From Primula veris (Eukaryota > Streptophyta > Magnoliopsida > Ericales > Primulaceae), in NCBI GenBank assembly GCA_963682055.1, contig OY821740.1, positions 35,360,795 through 35,424,794 of the forward strand: a stretch of DNA of 64,000 bases, written 5' to 3'. Numbering within the stretch: the first letter of the stretch is position 1; each line of letters starts with the position of its first letter. Below, one piece after another: positions 33,290 to 45,340 of the stretch. The notes under the pieces were generated by a model. That model saw only the letters and a list, made by a program, of their open reading frames with translations. It was not told the origin of the DNA and did not search any database. Made by a program: the position numbers and the translations under genes.

Positions 33290-35015
33290 AACTATATTAC
33301 TGTTAACGATTTGGGTATCTACCTTTTAAATTTTTCAATTTTGGTACCACATTATAATAACTTTTCAGTTTAGGTATCAACGTCTAAATTAATCACGGAA
33401 TCATGTCACATGACATTTGACAAAAATTAATTTGAGTGGGTAATTTGATAATTTTGCACAAAAATATGTCATTTTAGAAAAACGTTTTTCCCAATTTCAC
33501 ACATAACAAAAATTTGGATAATGTGCTAATTTTTGTTATGTGTGAAATTAGGGGAAAAGTTTTGTTGAACAATGAGTTCAATAATTGATTTTGATTATAA
33601 GTATGATAGTGATTTTATTATTTTATGATTCGATGATATAATGTTTGATCTTTTTCAAAAAGAAAAAATGTATATTTCAGGATTTAAAATGATAGAGCAC
33701 TCAATAATGAAGCCAATGGTTCAAACGGAAGTCGATTCGGGGTCCGAACAAGAAAATTACGAGTGTTTCAAAAAGTAGAAGTGCAGAAATCTCGATCGAT
33801 CGAGATAAAGTCCGATCGATCGAAAATGGTCCAAAAAGTTCCAGTGAATCTCGATCAATCGATATGCAGTCCGATCGATCGAAATTATAGCAATAACAAA
33901 GTTTTTCAGAAATCTCGATCCATCGAGATTCAGTCCGATCGATCGAGATTTAGTCCGTTTAAAAAAAATTGTTTTTTGATTTTTCGAAAACAAGCTTTTA
34001 CCCATTGAATAAAAATCATAACAACTCTCAACGGTCATCTATACACCAACAGTCATTTTGGTTCTACAAAACACCTCAATCCCTCTTCAAAATACACAAA
34101 TTACCATCATTCAATCCCTCTCTATCTTAAACACTTAAAATTACCATTGTTGAGAAAAAACTCGAAAAGATGAGAATTTAAGAGAAAGCGATTCAAACTC
34201 AAATTAAGATAAAAAATCGTCACATCTCACAAATTAACTTACTTAGAAGTAATCAAATTGTGAGTGTTGTTTTATTTTCGATAAATTTGTAAATAGCAAT
34301 TTATAAGCTCATTTGTGATTGAGTGTTTGGGTAGAATATTATAAGCCAAAATGTTGGTTAAAAGTTATAGATTAAACACTTGATTACTCATAGATTGAGG
34401 GGGAGTCGTTGACTCGTAAACGTGTTCGTTTGCACTTGTATCAAGAGTAGAAATCTCGGATAAAGGGTGAGCAAATCGATTGATTAGCTCGGTAGTATTT
34501 GTAATCTTGGAAAAAATATTATACAGTGAAATACTCGGTAGCGTGAATACCGAGTAGAGGACGTAGACGGGTTTGCCGAACCTCTATATATTGTGGTGTC
34601 AACTTTTTCCCTTTCTATTTACTTTCCGCAACTTATATTATTTGTGATTGTGCGCATATTTCAATTTATTCATAAATTATCATCGCATATTTATTGTTGC
34701 AAATATATATTGAGATAGTTGGGTTGTTAATTGCGATTAGAGTTTTAATTCCGCGAAAAATACTTAAAACCTTATTCACTCCCTCTAAGGTTTAGCCGTA
34801 CGGGCCAATAAGTTTTTATAGGATGACATGTTTTTGTGTAAAATTGTCAAATTATCCTATCAAATTAACGTTTGTCAAATGTCACGTGACATGATTCTGT
34901 AATTAATTTAGACGGTGGTACATAAATTGAAAAATTATTATAGTGAGTTATCCAAATTGAAAATTTTAAAATATGGATATGCAAATTATTAAAAACATAT
35001 AATTTAGTTGTGGTT
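33290..35015. mobile_element. Long-TIR foldback element, split by a solo LTR
   Basis: The sequence at about 33290-33490 recurs inverted at about 34815-35015. Paired words include GTCACATGACATTTGACAAA against its complement near 34870, GTCTAAATTAAT, and AATTTTTCAATTT. Near the middle is a strong hairpin: CCAATTTCACACATAACAAA and its complement flank a short spacer (33490-33555). Without the LTR the element would be about 480 bp. No coding capacity. The superfamily is not certain; I could not fix exact ends or a TSD. Confidence 0.7.
33563..34810 (+). repeat. Solo LTR (1248 bp) of a copia-type retrotransposon with 5-bp TSD
   Basis: It starts TGTTGAAC and ends GGGCCAATA, a slightly worn CCAACA-type end. 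It is flanked on both sides by AGTTT (33558-33562 and 34811-34815), a perfect 5-bp duplication. No internal retroelement region adjoins it, so it is a solo LTR left by recombination between two LTRs. It is related to 8572-9514 over most of its length. U3 holds an array of CGATCGATCG-type palindromes (33785-33950). It lies inside the foldback element, so it is the younger insertion. Confidence 0.85.
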
Positions 35016-36600
35016 GTGTTTGGCAGTTTGGGTAGGTATGTGATGAACGATAAAATATCCGAGGTATTTAGTTCGAATTTGTAAGTGTGTTTGTGTTTTT
35101 TAAGATGAAGCAGAATATAATTTTTGTTGCTAAATAAATCGAGAATGGGGTATTTACCCTGATGACAGTAGAATATTAATGACTGACGGTTTCGATTATA
35201 TATGCAATATGCTTTCGGTGAAGAACATAAGATTTGCAAAATGACTTACAGACATGATAAGAAAAAGTCCTACCATTGCCCTCATATTCTTAGTTCATTT
35301 GAATTTTAATATTACTGAGAGTTATTGGGAATAGATCTGTTGACCTCAATGAGTTCTTCAATCAGTCGACAAAATCATCCAGCTGATCGGTTGATCAATC
35401 CCAAGGCAGGAATAGTTTGCTTCTTCTAATCTTGAAGTTTGTGATACATATGTATTAGAAATGATACATTAAGCAAACTGTCTTTGCTCCGTGAGTTCCC
35501 TGAATACGAAAAATATAACTAGTTTGAGGGTTGTTCGGAATTTCTAGACACCTTTTTTTCTGTAAGCCGTAATTTATTTATTTGATAAGCTTAAAACGGT
35601 ACTTTATGCTTTCGTGGTTAAGAGAAACTACAAGATTTTAACTAAATCAATGTCCTTAACTGTATATTGTCAAAAATAGTCATAACTTTGTAAAGTTGCA
35701 CGCAAACTAATCCTAGTCAAGCATGGCTCTAGGGGAGTAGAGACCTTACAGGTGATCAGGAACACTAAACTTGGGGATACATGCATTGTAACTAATTTCT
35801 CGCTAATCGATGGTGACATTTATTGACTGTGTTTTACTTTATCATACTTATGTAAAGGCGATCAGGTACTCTTGGGTAGATAGATTTCTTATCGAAAAAG
35901 TAAGATACTTGGTGAATTGCTCTTTACCGCGAGTGTTAGTCGATTTGGTCGGTGTTATGTTCTTTATACTATAGGAAATGAAACCGCATACCTTGATAAT
36001 ACCCAAAAGCCTCGACACTAGAGTAAGAATGTAGGAGCAGGAACGGAATATCTACCAGAAGAAGAAAGGAACAACGTTTGAGGAGTAGCAGTTTAAATAC
36101 TGACATCAGATAAGAAAGGGAAAATACCATTTTAATAAATTTGCAGTTACATTAACAAATCCTCTGATTTAAAAGTTGTTTTTTACTATTTTTTGTTCTC
36201 TTCCCCACCCCCCTTTTACATTCCCCCGTTCCCTTCATCTCCTCTCGCTCCCCCAATGTAGCTTTCAACACCGCGGGAGGCTCTACACCCTATTCCTCGC
36301 TGGCACCACTCGGTCTCCTGCTATTATGTTCTTACTGTTGTGGAACGATGCAGAACACATTGATATGTCATAAATTAACGATTTACTTTATCACAATTTA
36401 TGCACCTCCTTTTTTAAAAAATAGAATAAAAATAAATAAACTTGCGGCGGGACTCTCTCCCAATCGCTGCAATAAACAACGTTGTGTTGGTTTTGGTACT
36501 ATTTCGAATACAATAATGAAAGGACAATAAATAAAAGAGACAGGAACGCAAAGGAAATAAACAATTTTATTTCTCACAATTGGAATATGAATTACAATTC
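35016..36600. other. Intergenic DNA without recognised gene
   Basis: Short open frames here have no domain features. A pyrimidine-rich patch with CCCCACCCCCC lies at 36200-36260. Confidence 0.35.
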
Positions 36601-36610
36601 CTGACTCAAC

Positions 36611-36840
36611 AAATAAATAAAACTGCTGGACTGAAATAAAGAAACTGCCGGACTGTTTTAAAGAAACTGCCGGACTGGTTTTAACAAACTGCCGGACTGG
36701 TTTTAAACAAAACTGCCGGACTGGTTTTAAACAAACTGCCGGACTGGTTTTGAACAAAACAAACTGGACTGGTTTTAAAGCATAAAAAACTGCCGGACTG
36801 GTTTTTAACAAATAAAAAACTGCCGGACTGTTTTTTGTAA
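36611..36840. repeat. Minisatellite with AACTGCCGGACTGGTTTTAA units
   Basis: About nine units of 21 to 30 bp repeat the core CTGCCGGACTGGTTTTAA with small changes; the first reads CTGCTGGACTG and one has lost GCCG. The following 36841-37030 is a looser series of ACAGAAAGTAAA / ACTGAAA words. A long minus-strand frame through the array (36398-36811) reflects repeated units, not a gene. Confidence 0.9.
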
Positions 36841-37076
36841 ATACTGAAAATTACAGAACTGAAAAGTAAATAACAGAATCGAAAGACTGAAAGTAAACAG
36901 TACTGAAATGTAAATACAGAAAAGAAACAGTACAGGAAAGTAAATTACAGAAATAAAACGGTACTGAAATGAAATGGACAGAAAGTAAAAGACTGAAAAA
37001 TAAATAACAGAAAGTAAAAGAAGAGGCAACTGCTGAGCAGTTTCCCTTAAACAATATTTCCCGAACCACCTTTAAA

Positions 37077-37854
37077 GGTTTCTGGTTTCGGGACTTTGTT
37101 CCCAAGGTACAACTTCTATCTCAGAGTGGTTCGTATGGAAACCGACACCGAACCACAGGTCGAGCTGTTGGTGGTGCGGTTCTCTCTCACTAAGTGTATG
37201 CTTATGCTGTGAGTTGTGTGTTCAAATGAGAGGGGGAGGGCTGCCTTTTATAGGCTCTATAGAAACCGCAGCCATAATTGTGGTCATTAATTCCGGGAGT
37301 TACACCCACAGAATCCGCTCAATTTAATTCTGAAACCGCAGCATTTAATCTCATTCATTGCTGACGTTTCTCTTGCTGGAAACTCTAGGGACTCCTTTTG
37401 TATTTTATACAAAACTCCCTATTCGGGTTTGGACCCGAGACCCGAGACATTCCCCAAATCCCAAAGGTTTCTGGTTTCGGGACTTTGTTCCCAAGGTACA
37501 ACTTCTATCTCAGAGTGGTTCGTATGGAAACCGGCACCGAACCACAGGTCGAGCTGTTGGTGGTGCGGTTCTCTCTCACTAAGTGTATGCTTATGCTGTG
37601 AGTTGTGTGTTCAAATGGGAGGGGGAGGGCTGCCTTTTATAGGCTCTATAGAAACCGCAGCCATAATTGTGGTCATTAATTCCGGGAGTTACACCCACAG
37701 AATCCGCTCAATTTAATTCTGAAATCGCAGCATTTAATCTCATTCATTGCTGACGTTTCTCTTGCTGGAAACTCTAGGGACTCCTTTTGTATTTTATACA
37801 AAACTCCCTATTCGGGTTTGGACCCGAGACCCGAGACATTCCCAAATCCCAAAT
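37077..37854. repeat. Near-identical tandem duplication, period 389 bp
   Basis: Unit 1 starts at GGTTTCTGGTTTCGGGAC (37077) and unit 2 at the same words (37466). I count only about three base differences over the unit (for example CCGACACCG against CCGGCACCG). Each unit has a CCTTTTATAGGC word that resembles a promoter TATA and a GGGTTTGGACCCGAGACCCG end. It could be part of an LTR or satellite; I do not recognise the family. Duplicate open frames inside are repeats of each other. Confidence 0.85.
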
Positions 37855-37925
37855 CCCAAATCCCAAATCCCGTGCCCGTGCCCGAGACCCGAGACCCGAG
37901 ACACGAGACACGAGACACGAGCGAG
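37840..37925. repeat. Simple repeats: CCAAATC and CGAGACC/CGAGACA
   Basis: Four CCCAAATC units are followed by CCGTG pairs and then CCGAGAC/ACGAGAC units at the end of the 389-bp duplication. They look like expansion of the GACCCGAGACCCGAGACATTCCC words at each unit end. Confidence 0.8.
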
Positions 37926-38119
37926 CGTGTGTGGTACACACTAATACTCTTAGGTGTATGTGGACATGTTAGTTTAATAACTACATGGGTTGGTATGGTA
38001 TATATATTGTAAGATTAACTCTTAATCTTTCAATATGGGATTATTCTAAATGGTTTTCTCATTAACCATTTCGTTTTTCCAGATTTTTTTTCCAGATTTG
38101 AGCTTCCGAGGTAACAACT

Positions 38120-38415
38120 TTGAAGCCACTTTGTATTCACACCCATTCTCCGAATAGGTCATGTGATATACCGTTACGAAGCTCGTCACACGGGCTACTC
38201 AACCACGTTGAGTACGGTATAAACAACTCAGCGCTGTTACACGAAATAATGACTCGAAGTTGGTCCAGTGACCATTCGGAAACACCCATGTTTTCACATG
38301 TTTTTCCAACACGTTGTACAATAACAACACCGTTATCGAAACTAGCAAAAGGATCGGAAGACTTTTGTTGGAGTGAAGACCACACATTATAGGTTAACAC
38401 AGTCGGAACAAACAT
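38120..38415. other. Overlapping open frames on both strands, unassigned
   Basis: A 90-codon frame on + (38120-38392) and a 92-codon frame on - (38137-38415) overlap almost fully, in DNA with higher GC than its surroundings. The minus frame has mixed hydrophobic and charged composition that could be an exon relic, but I recognise no family and see no partner exons. Confidence 0.25.
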
Positions 38416-39592
38416 GAAAAGAGTTTGTAGTCATATTAAAGAAGGTCCAGTCACTTGAGTAAAAACAAACATATATCACGAATTAAAACAACCATGCTGT
38501 GAAGCTTTATTAGTGTTTTTAACAAGTTTCTGGTTCGGATTTGTTATGGTACTTGACATAGCCTGGGCCAAGGCAAAATAAAGCCGTAGGCGCACATGCG
38601 GAGACGACGGTATCAATAAAATTAAAAGTCGAGACAAAGTTACTACTTATGCCCATCTTCTCTATTTATCTACCTATTGTAGGGGAAAAAACATAAAGTG
38701 AAATGTATCTTTGCAAAGTGAAAAACGAACAAACAACTTGATGTTAAATTAACCATTTCCACAACTAATTCTGTGAAGTGCTTTTGCCGGCAAAAATATC
38801 GTGCTTTTGGTGTCACTAAATACAGCAACTAACCAGATATTCCCCCCTTTTTTCTGGTTTATCTGGAGAAATGTTAAGGAGCTTGGTGTTCCAAATGCTA
38901 ATAGCTGAAATTACGTCTTTGTTAGTTATATACTTATATCGAAGCATTTTTCAAAAAGATCATTTATGAGCCTGTTTGGTTGGATTGGACCTTCCTACAA
39001 AACAGGTTCGTTGGTTTCAGTTGATTTCATTTAGCTTTGAAATTCTAGCTTAGCCAGTGAAACATAAAAGATCTACTTAAAGTTGAGCAACGAAATTTGA
39101 TATTGCTTTATGTCACGACATTGGTAAGGGATATGCGATTATGTCAAGACCTTGGTTTTAACTTGCAGTTTTATAACTTTTGCAATAGTTAGGCAAATTT
39201 GTTTTATATTACATGAATTTCAAGAGCGCTGGAAGGAAAGCGTGAGATTTTACAAACTTGCGTCCTGTACTGAGTGACGATTTCGATGCATATATATTAT
39301 GCAACAAGCCCAGAGATTTTCTCCAAAGATCATCTATTCCATTATATTGTTGTTACGAATCCTGTTAAGACTATGTGCTTGTTTGCAGCTCTCACGTTTA
39401 AAGCGAATAAGTTGGCTTATTAGGGACCAGGAGAGAAAAATGGACTGAATGAAAAAAAATGCAAAGAAGGCTACAAAGCTCGTACGTTAGTACAATACAA
39501 TTGGTAATTGAAACTGAGCTTAAAGTACGTACCATCAAACGAGCCCCGTCATGATAGACTATGTGTACATGATCAGGTGTTATTTTATTTTA

Positions 39593-39600
<8 letters not shown>

Positions 39601-39621
<21 letters not shown>
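39601..39621. repeat. Poly(G) run of 21
   Basis: An uninterrupted G21, directly preceded by a T-rich run. It is very unusual in this AT-rich setting; its length is also a likely sequencing uncertainty. Confidence 0.95.
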
Positions 39622-39623
<2 letters not shown>

Positions 39624-42043
39624 GATTTTTTGGAAACGCTTGCTCACCACACATTGGAGTATGTAGGTCTCATAGTATGTCATCGTCCCCAAAGGTGTTT
39701 TGCCACAGGATCCTTGCTATCTGTCACCCGTCACTACAAAAAAAAAAAATCAGGATAGAAACTAGTAACAGTTTGGATAATAATATACGAGTTGCTGCGC
39801 TGAAATTTAGTAACTATATAGCAACATAAATTGTTGCTAAGTGTTGATAGTTGTTGTTTTAATTGCTGAATTTTTAGCAATAAGTCGTATAGTACAGACC
39901 AATTGTTTCTATTACGTTATTTTCTGATTTGTGACACAGTAAGAACTCTCAAACTTGTTTAGATTAATGAACAAAACTGGCGATTTACACACTTTACAGC
40001 TTAAACAAATTCGACTTTTGATGAATGGTAGATATGAAAGGCCTTTACTGAGTCTTAAACATCTTTTTTTTTATGATTAAACTTCAAGAAAATTAGTGCG
40101 CAAGAGAGTAAAATTCATTTCGCTACATCTTCTCTTCATGAATCATGATCATATTTTTTCAATGTGTACTGTGTACAACTATATATTTGGGCATCAAGCA
40201 TGCTTAGATTTTCTACCTTGGTATATATAATTTGTCTTTCAGTATTTGTATATATCATATATAAGCAATGAGATTAACTTGCCGGAAAAAAAACAATGAC
40301 TTTTTTCCTGTCTTGGTAAGTTGCTAAACAAATTAAAAAAGCAATTGATTATAAGAAGGTAACACTAAAACGGAATGGTTTTTATTTTTGTTCGTGTAGC
40401 ATTAAATTTGAAATACTGAAATTACAGACTTGAAAATGTGATGCAAGAATACCATCAGCCATGGGTCATCTTTAAATTGTCGCATTTACTTTGTGGTAAT
40501 CAATAACAACAAGAGCCGTGTACAAAACCTGACTTGTTAAATTAATTATTTTTTGATGTTAAATAGCAAACATATAGCAGATTGAATATTGCGTTAACTC
40601 AACTTCAAGAGTTTGGACTTTGGACTTTGGACTTTGGACTTTTAGCAATAAGATCTCCGTGTGCTAGAGATTCTCATTTTGAAGTAATCTATATATATTG
40701 GAAATGTATTAGCATTTTATCTTTGACTTCAAGACTTGTTCGTAATTAGTTTTACTGTTATTTGTTCATTTCTTGTGACTACTAATGTAACTATTGAAAC
40801 TTGGTGATGATGACTGTATCTTATAAATAGTCATCATCTGTATCATTTACTGTTAACACAGATAATAAAAATAACTGTTTTCTCTCTCTATATTTCTTTT
40901 TCTTTTTCTTCCAAATATGGGTTTTAATCCCAGTTTGTATAATTGACAATATATGTATTAAGGACATGTGAGTATAAAAAAAATGAGTGCACGTTGAATA
41001 TTGAATTTTTTTTTATCTCTGTCACGTATGATTGATAACGTGGTTAGTGTGATTATGAGTGTGAAAGTAGTGTATGTATCATTATCAATGAATATTTTAC
41101 TAGATTTAATTATATTAAGGTAGAAATGAGACAGAACTCAGTTAATTGGAAAACAAGAAGTATGTATATATACACACACAAGTTCAACAATTAACAACTT
41201 AAATTAATTACATAAAATCTTATTACAAATATATTAGTTAAGCTGTGTACGTAAATGAAGGTATAAATCAAATCTTGTGTGATCATTATCACAAAGAAAG
41301 TTGATACTGATATGAATCAACCAAAATAACATTTTATAGGGTAATGAATCTAATTAATGACATATGTAGAGATTTTTTTACCATCATTCTAGCATAAGAT
41401 TTTCAGTTAGGCCCATTGCTCTACATGTGTGTGTAAATTTTTTTATGCCTATATCATTAGGCTTGTATAGAATACACTTAAATACTAAACTTGTGTTATT
41501 GTATTTGTATCTCAAAAGTCAGAATATATAGCATAAAAGAAAATTTAGTTTAAATAATTAGTCGGCTCTGTACATCATCCTATAATGTCATTATTTACGT
41601 GTCTAGTAACCCAACCTATTTTAGACCATTTATTATGAAAGTGACATACACTATCTAGTTCCGCAAGGTCCTCTGACCATCAATTTTGGATTATATGCTT
41701 GTTTCTTTATTGCATGTAGGTAAATAATTGGTTTAATTGTTTGAAAATAAAGAAATGGACTATTTCAGATTAATTTCATATCCTTTCAGATATATAAAAA
41801 AAAACTAATATTTAGGCTTACTTACCAAATACTACATTCTACCGTATAAAAAGCAAATAAGTCAAGTCAGGCTACAACCAAAACCTTTCAGATGCTCTCG
41901 ATTGAGGTGTGGGGATATTGGGATTGAGCGCCCAGACCCTCGGTGGAATACTCAAGCTCCTAATTTATGGACCTTTGATTCTTTTATATAATATCAACGG
42001 ATGAAATTGAATTATGGTATAACTTAAGGAAAAAAACTTATAA
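39622..42043. other. Intergenic DNA with a GGACTTT heptamer array
   Basis: No gene is recognised. At 40611-40640 the heptamer GGACTTT repeats about four times. Around 40825-40900 a TATAAATAG and a CTCTCTCTATATTTC stretch resemble an LTR promoter end, but no borders were found. Confidence 0.35.
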
Positions 42044-42706
42044 ACTCTCTCGGTCCCTTTTAAGTGTCCATTATTCCAATGTCCAAAATAAGTATACACT
42101 TTCTTACTTTGGTAATAAAAAAATAACAAATTTACTATTTTACCCTTTATATAATCTTAAAATAAAAAAAAATAAAATAAATATAATAACGTGATATACT
42201 TGTCATTCATGAGATATTAAATTAACATAAATGAATTCAATGTTGCATAACAATATTTGTAACGTACAAAAAAACTTAAGTCTAACATAATTTCAGCAAA
42301 ATATTAAAGACTCCATTAAAATCACTATCAAACTTTTAACTCTAACAATAAACTCAAGTCTAGTCCACTTATTCAAAAGAAAAATAAAGGCACTAAAAGC
42401 TCCACAATCTCGTAACATGCATGAAAAAGTATCAGAAAGTTATGTGTATTTATATAAATGGAAATAATCAAATGGATTTGGTAGTATATTCAATGCAATC
42501 TTTTGTAAATAAATAATTTGATCAATTGCATCTTTTTAACATCACAAGAAAATAGGTGATATTTAGCTAGCATCCAAAATTTAATTATGCTTTTAATAGG
42601 GGTAGTATAGGTAGTTTTTTATATCAAATTTTTAAGTCTTAAAAAGTACCAATTTTTAAGTCTTAAAAAGTACCAATTTTTAAGTATTAAAAATGACGGA
42701 AGGAGT
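42044..42706. mobile_element. Mariner/Stowaway-like relic (CTCC-GTCC ends)
   Basis: The left end ACTCTCTCGGTCCCTTTTAA and the right end, on the other strand, ACTCCTTCCGTCATTTTT are weak inverted copies of the plant mariner consensus CTCCCTCCGTCCC. AT-rich TA-containing flanks fit TA target choice. Near the right end a 24-bp unit AATTTTTAAGTCTTAAAAAG plus TACC occurs almost three times (42627-42694). No transposase frame. Confidence 0.55.
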
Positions 42707-42707
42707 A

Positions 42708-42803
42708 TATTTATAGGTTTTCAATATAACAAAATAAAAACTCAAATAAAAAAATATACAACACTAGTTATAACTACTCTAAACTTAAATAATAATTAAA
42801 ATA

Positions 42804-42835
<32 letters not shown>

Positions 42836-43080
42836 TTATAGGTTTTCAATATAACACAATAAAAATCCAAATAAAAAAATAAAGAACCCTAATTATAACT
42901 ACCATAAACTTAAATAATAATTAAAATAAAAACATATATGTATATATATATAGGTTTCCAATAATTTTTTTGGGTGTAATATAGGTTTCCAACATAACAC
43001 AATAAAAACTCAAGTAAAAAAATATAGAAACATAGTTGTAATTATCCTAAACTTAATTAATAATTAAAGTAAAAAATTTA
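42708..43080. repeat. Tandem AT-rich repeat, three units of about 125-145 bp
   Basis: Units start at TATAGGTTTTCAA (42713), again at 42838, and as ATAGGTTTCCAACATAACAC at 42981. Each goes on with CAATAAAAACTCAAATAAAAAA, TAATTATAACTAC-like words and AAACTTAAATAATAATTAAA. (TA)n runs separate them. Confidence 0.75.
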
Positions 43081-43435
43081 CTTTAAATTTAAAAAGTATT
43101 AAATAAAAAGGGTTAGAGATAATATGGAATACAAGGGGCAAAAAAGTTTTAATCTAATACTTTTTACTTTTATAATGTTTTTTTATTAGAAGTCTCAGAT
43201 AATTTACAAAACACATGGAATGACATATAAGTTAGAAGTATTAAAACTCTCCAACTAAGTAAGATTCCCCCATTTGGGGATATTGACAACACATATTAAT
43301 TTCTTTCAATTTAATTAACTAATTAAGTACTTGTGATGCATGAATATCATCATATATACATCATCATTTTATTCAGTATTATTTCCTTATTAAACCTAGA
43401 TCTAATTGGATTTGAAAAATTCTACATACGGATGT

Positions 43436-44137
43436 CACTATAAAATAATGTTTGATTTATTAAGAATAAAAAGCTGTCACAAGCCTGTCGCTAATTTAAA
43501 AAGTTGTCACAAATCTGTCGCAAATTGATTAAACTGTCACAAAGCCGTCATAAAAACCGTCGCTAATAAGCTCGTAACAAAAAATACTATCACTAATCCC
43601 GTCGCTATTTGAGTATTTTTTTTGTAATGGATAAGAAGAATCAAAGTTTTAATTTTGTGCATACTTGTCATACATTATCTGTTGATTTTAAATAAACTAC
43701 TGTTAACATTCAGCAATAAAAAGTAGTTTGAGAGTCAACTTTACATATGGGTAGACAGTCTGGCAATTTTTTATGGGTGCAGTTGATGCTAAATAGGTCA
43801 TCTTTTGATTATATATGTTATCGGTTTTTTTTAATATGTATTCATGATTATATCACCATTTTTTAATTAATATAACTTACTCGAACAAAACTAAAACTTT
43901 TTGATTGTTGACTCGAGTTGTATTGGATTGCTACATCCAATATCATTATAAAAAAAATACCCAAATAACGACGGGATTAGTAATGATATTTTTTATTACG
44001 AGTTTATTAGCGATGGGTTTTGTGACAGCTTTGCGACAGTTTAGTCAATTTGCGACAGATTTGTGACAATTTTTTAAATTAGCGACAGTCTTGTGACAGT
44101 TTTTGACTCTCGCTAAATCAAACATTAGTTTGTAGTG
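43436..44137. mobile_element. CACTA-ended foldback element with subterminal TGTCRCAAA repeats
   Basis: It starts CACTATAAAATAATGTTTGA and ends, on the other strand, CACTACAAACTAATGTTTGA. Inverted similarity runs about 190 bp on each side. Within each arm CTGTCACAA / CTGTCGCAAA motifs repeat four or five times, like the subterminal transposase-binding repeats of CACTA (En/Spm) elements. The centre is unique AT-rich DNA. The 3-bp flanks TGT and ATA do not match, so either the TSD is lost or the true end is a few bases further out. Confidence 0.7.
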
Positions 44138-45340
44138 ATATTCTCATTAATTCGGAATTTTGGACAAGAGTTTGGGTCTCAAATTTTATTCGTCTCATGT
44201 TTTATATGATGACACAACTACGTACGTTCCTAATTCCTATATCTGAAAATTGCAGCGATTACATGCAAATTGAAACAGCCATATTATTAAGAAACTATAT
44301 ATGGCTATGGGATTTTCGAGTTGCGGTTAATAACTTAGAAAAGATCGGTATTCTTCAAGATAAAAGTGTCAAATAGTCATAAAAGAAGTTTTGTATTTAA
44401 ACTATAAATAGCTGACAACAATTTAATTACAAAATTTTGATCTGCGAAATGAAAAACCATAAGATGAAATAGGTCAAACTCAAACCATAAATTTGATTTT
44501 TTGACAATATTACAGGTGCTATACGTACACTGTGTGCACCAATAAATGGGTCCATATTATCGGAATCAACTTTCCATAAGCCGCACCATTCTTTATTCCC
44601 AACTGTTAATGAGGTTACTTTCAAGTTTCAGGATCCACATTACCTACTACAAAATATATAATATTTTTATTTTTTTTTGGAAGTTTGATCTAAAAGTTTC
44701 AGATTTTTATACAATAAAGTGATGGTTTTTTTAATACATATTTCTTAACTGAATTTCTAAATATTTTAACTGTCAACCACAACAGCACTAATCGTATCTG
44801 TTACGGTACCTATTAGAGCGTAAAAGTAAAAACAAGTATGCTAGATTTCGATTTTTTTAATCTTTTTGTTTTGTAATCAATGCTAGATTGGATCTGTTAC
44901 TCTCATTAATTAAGATCTATTTGTCGTGTGTAACAGGACGTCATCATAGCTCATTGTGATGCAATAGCATGCCCGCTAAACAAGACTTTCCAATGATAAT
45001 TTAATAAGCCAACAAAAATTATGTTTATCTATGTATTTCTCTTGTATCCGGTGATAAGTTAAGTTTCTTAAACCACACACAACATGTCAAACCACTTTTT
45101 GCTCAGTTATTCATGAACCATTACTCTAAAAGAGATTAAGATAATTAGATCAACTCTCTCCAAATTTCCGAATAAAAATGTATATAATCCAAGAAAATCA
45201 AACTGCAACACTAATAGTCCCAAAGTTTCCAAAAGATGGTTAAATTGGCACAATCGTAATTGACATTTCAGTCCTTGGGACAATTCTAGATTCTTATTTA
45301 AGCCCCTTAGGTTCGAGACGACATAAGCATATATCGATCA
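44138..45340. other. Intergenic DNA upstream of the quinone reductase gene
   Basis: AT-rich with no recognised coding exon. A short minus-strand frame at 44427-44624 has no domain feature. Confidence 0.35.

Noticed and set aside
36398..36811. 137-codon minus-strand frame with repeated Pro/Val/Phe units
   Set aside because: It is the translation of the minisatellite; the repeat explains the open frame.
36611..36840. CRISPR-like regular repeat array
   Set aside because: Units are adjacent without unique spacers of constant length, and the DNA is from a plant nucleus; it is a minisatellite.
37358..37944. Several overlapping frames of 60 to 95 codons
   Set aside because: Duplicate frames arise from the 389-bp tandem units; no domain, and they overlap each other in different frames.
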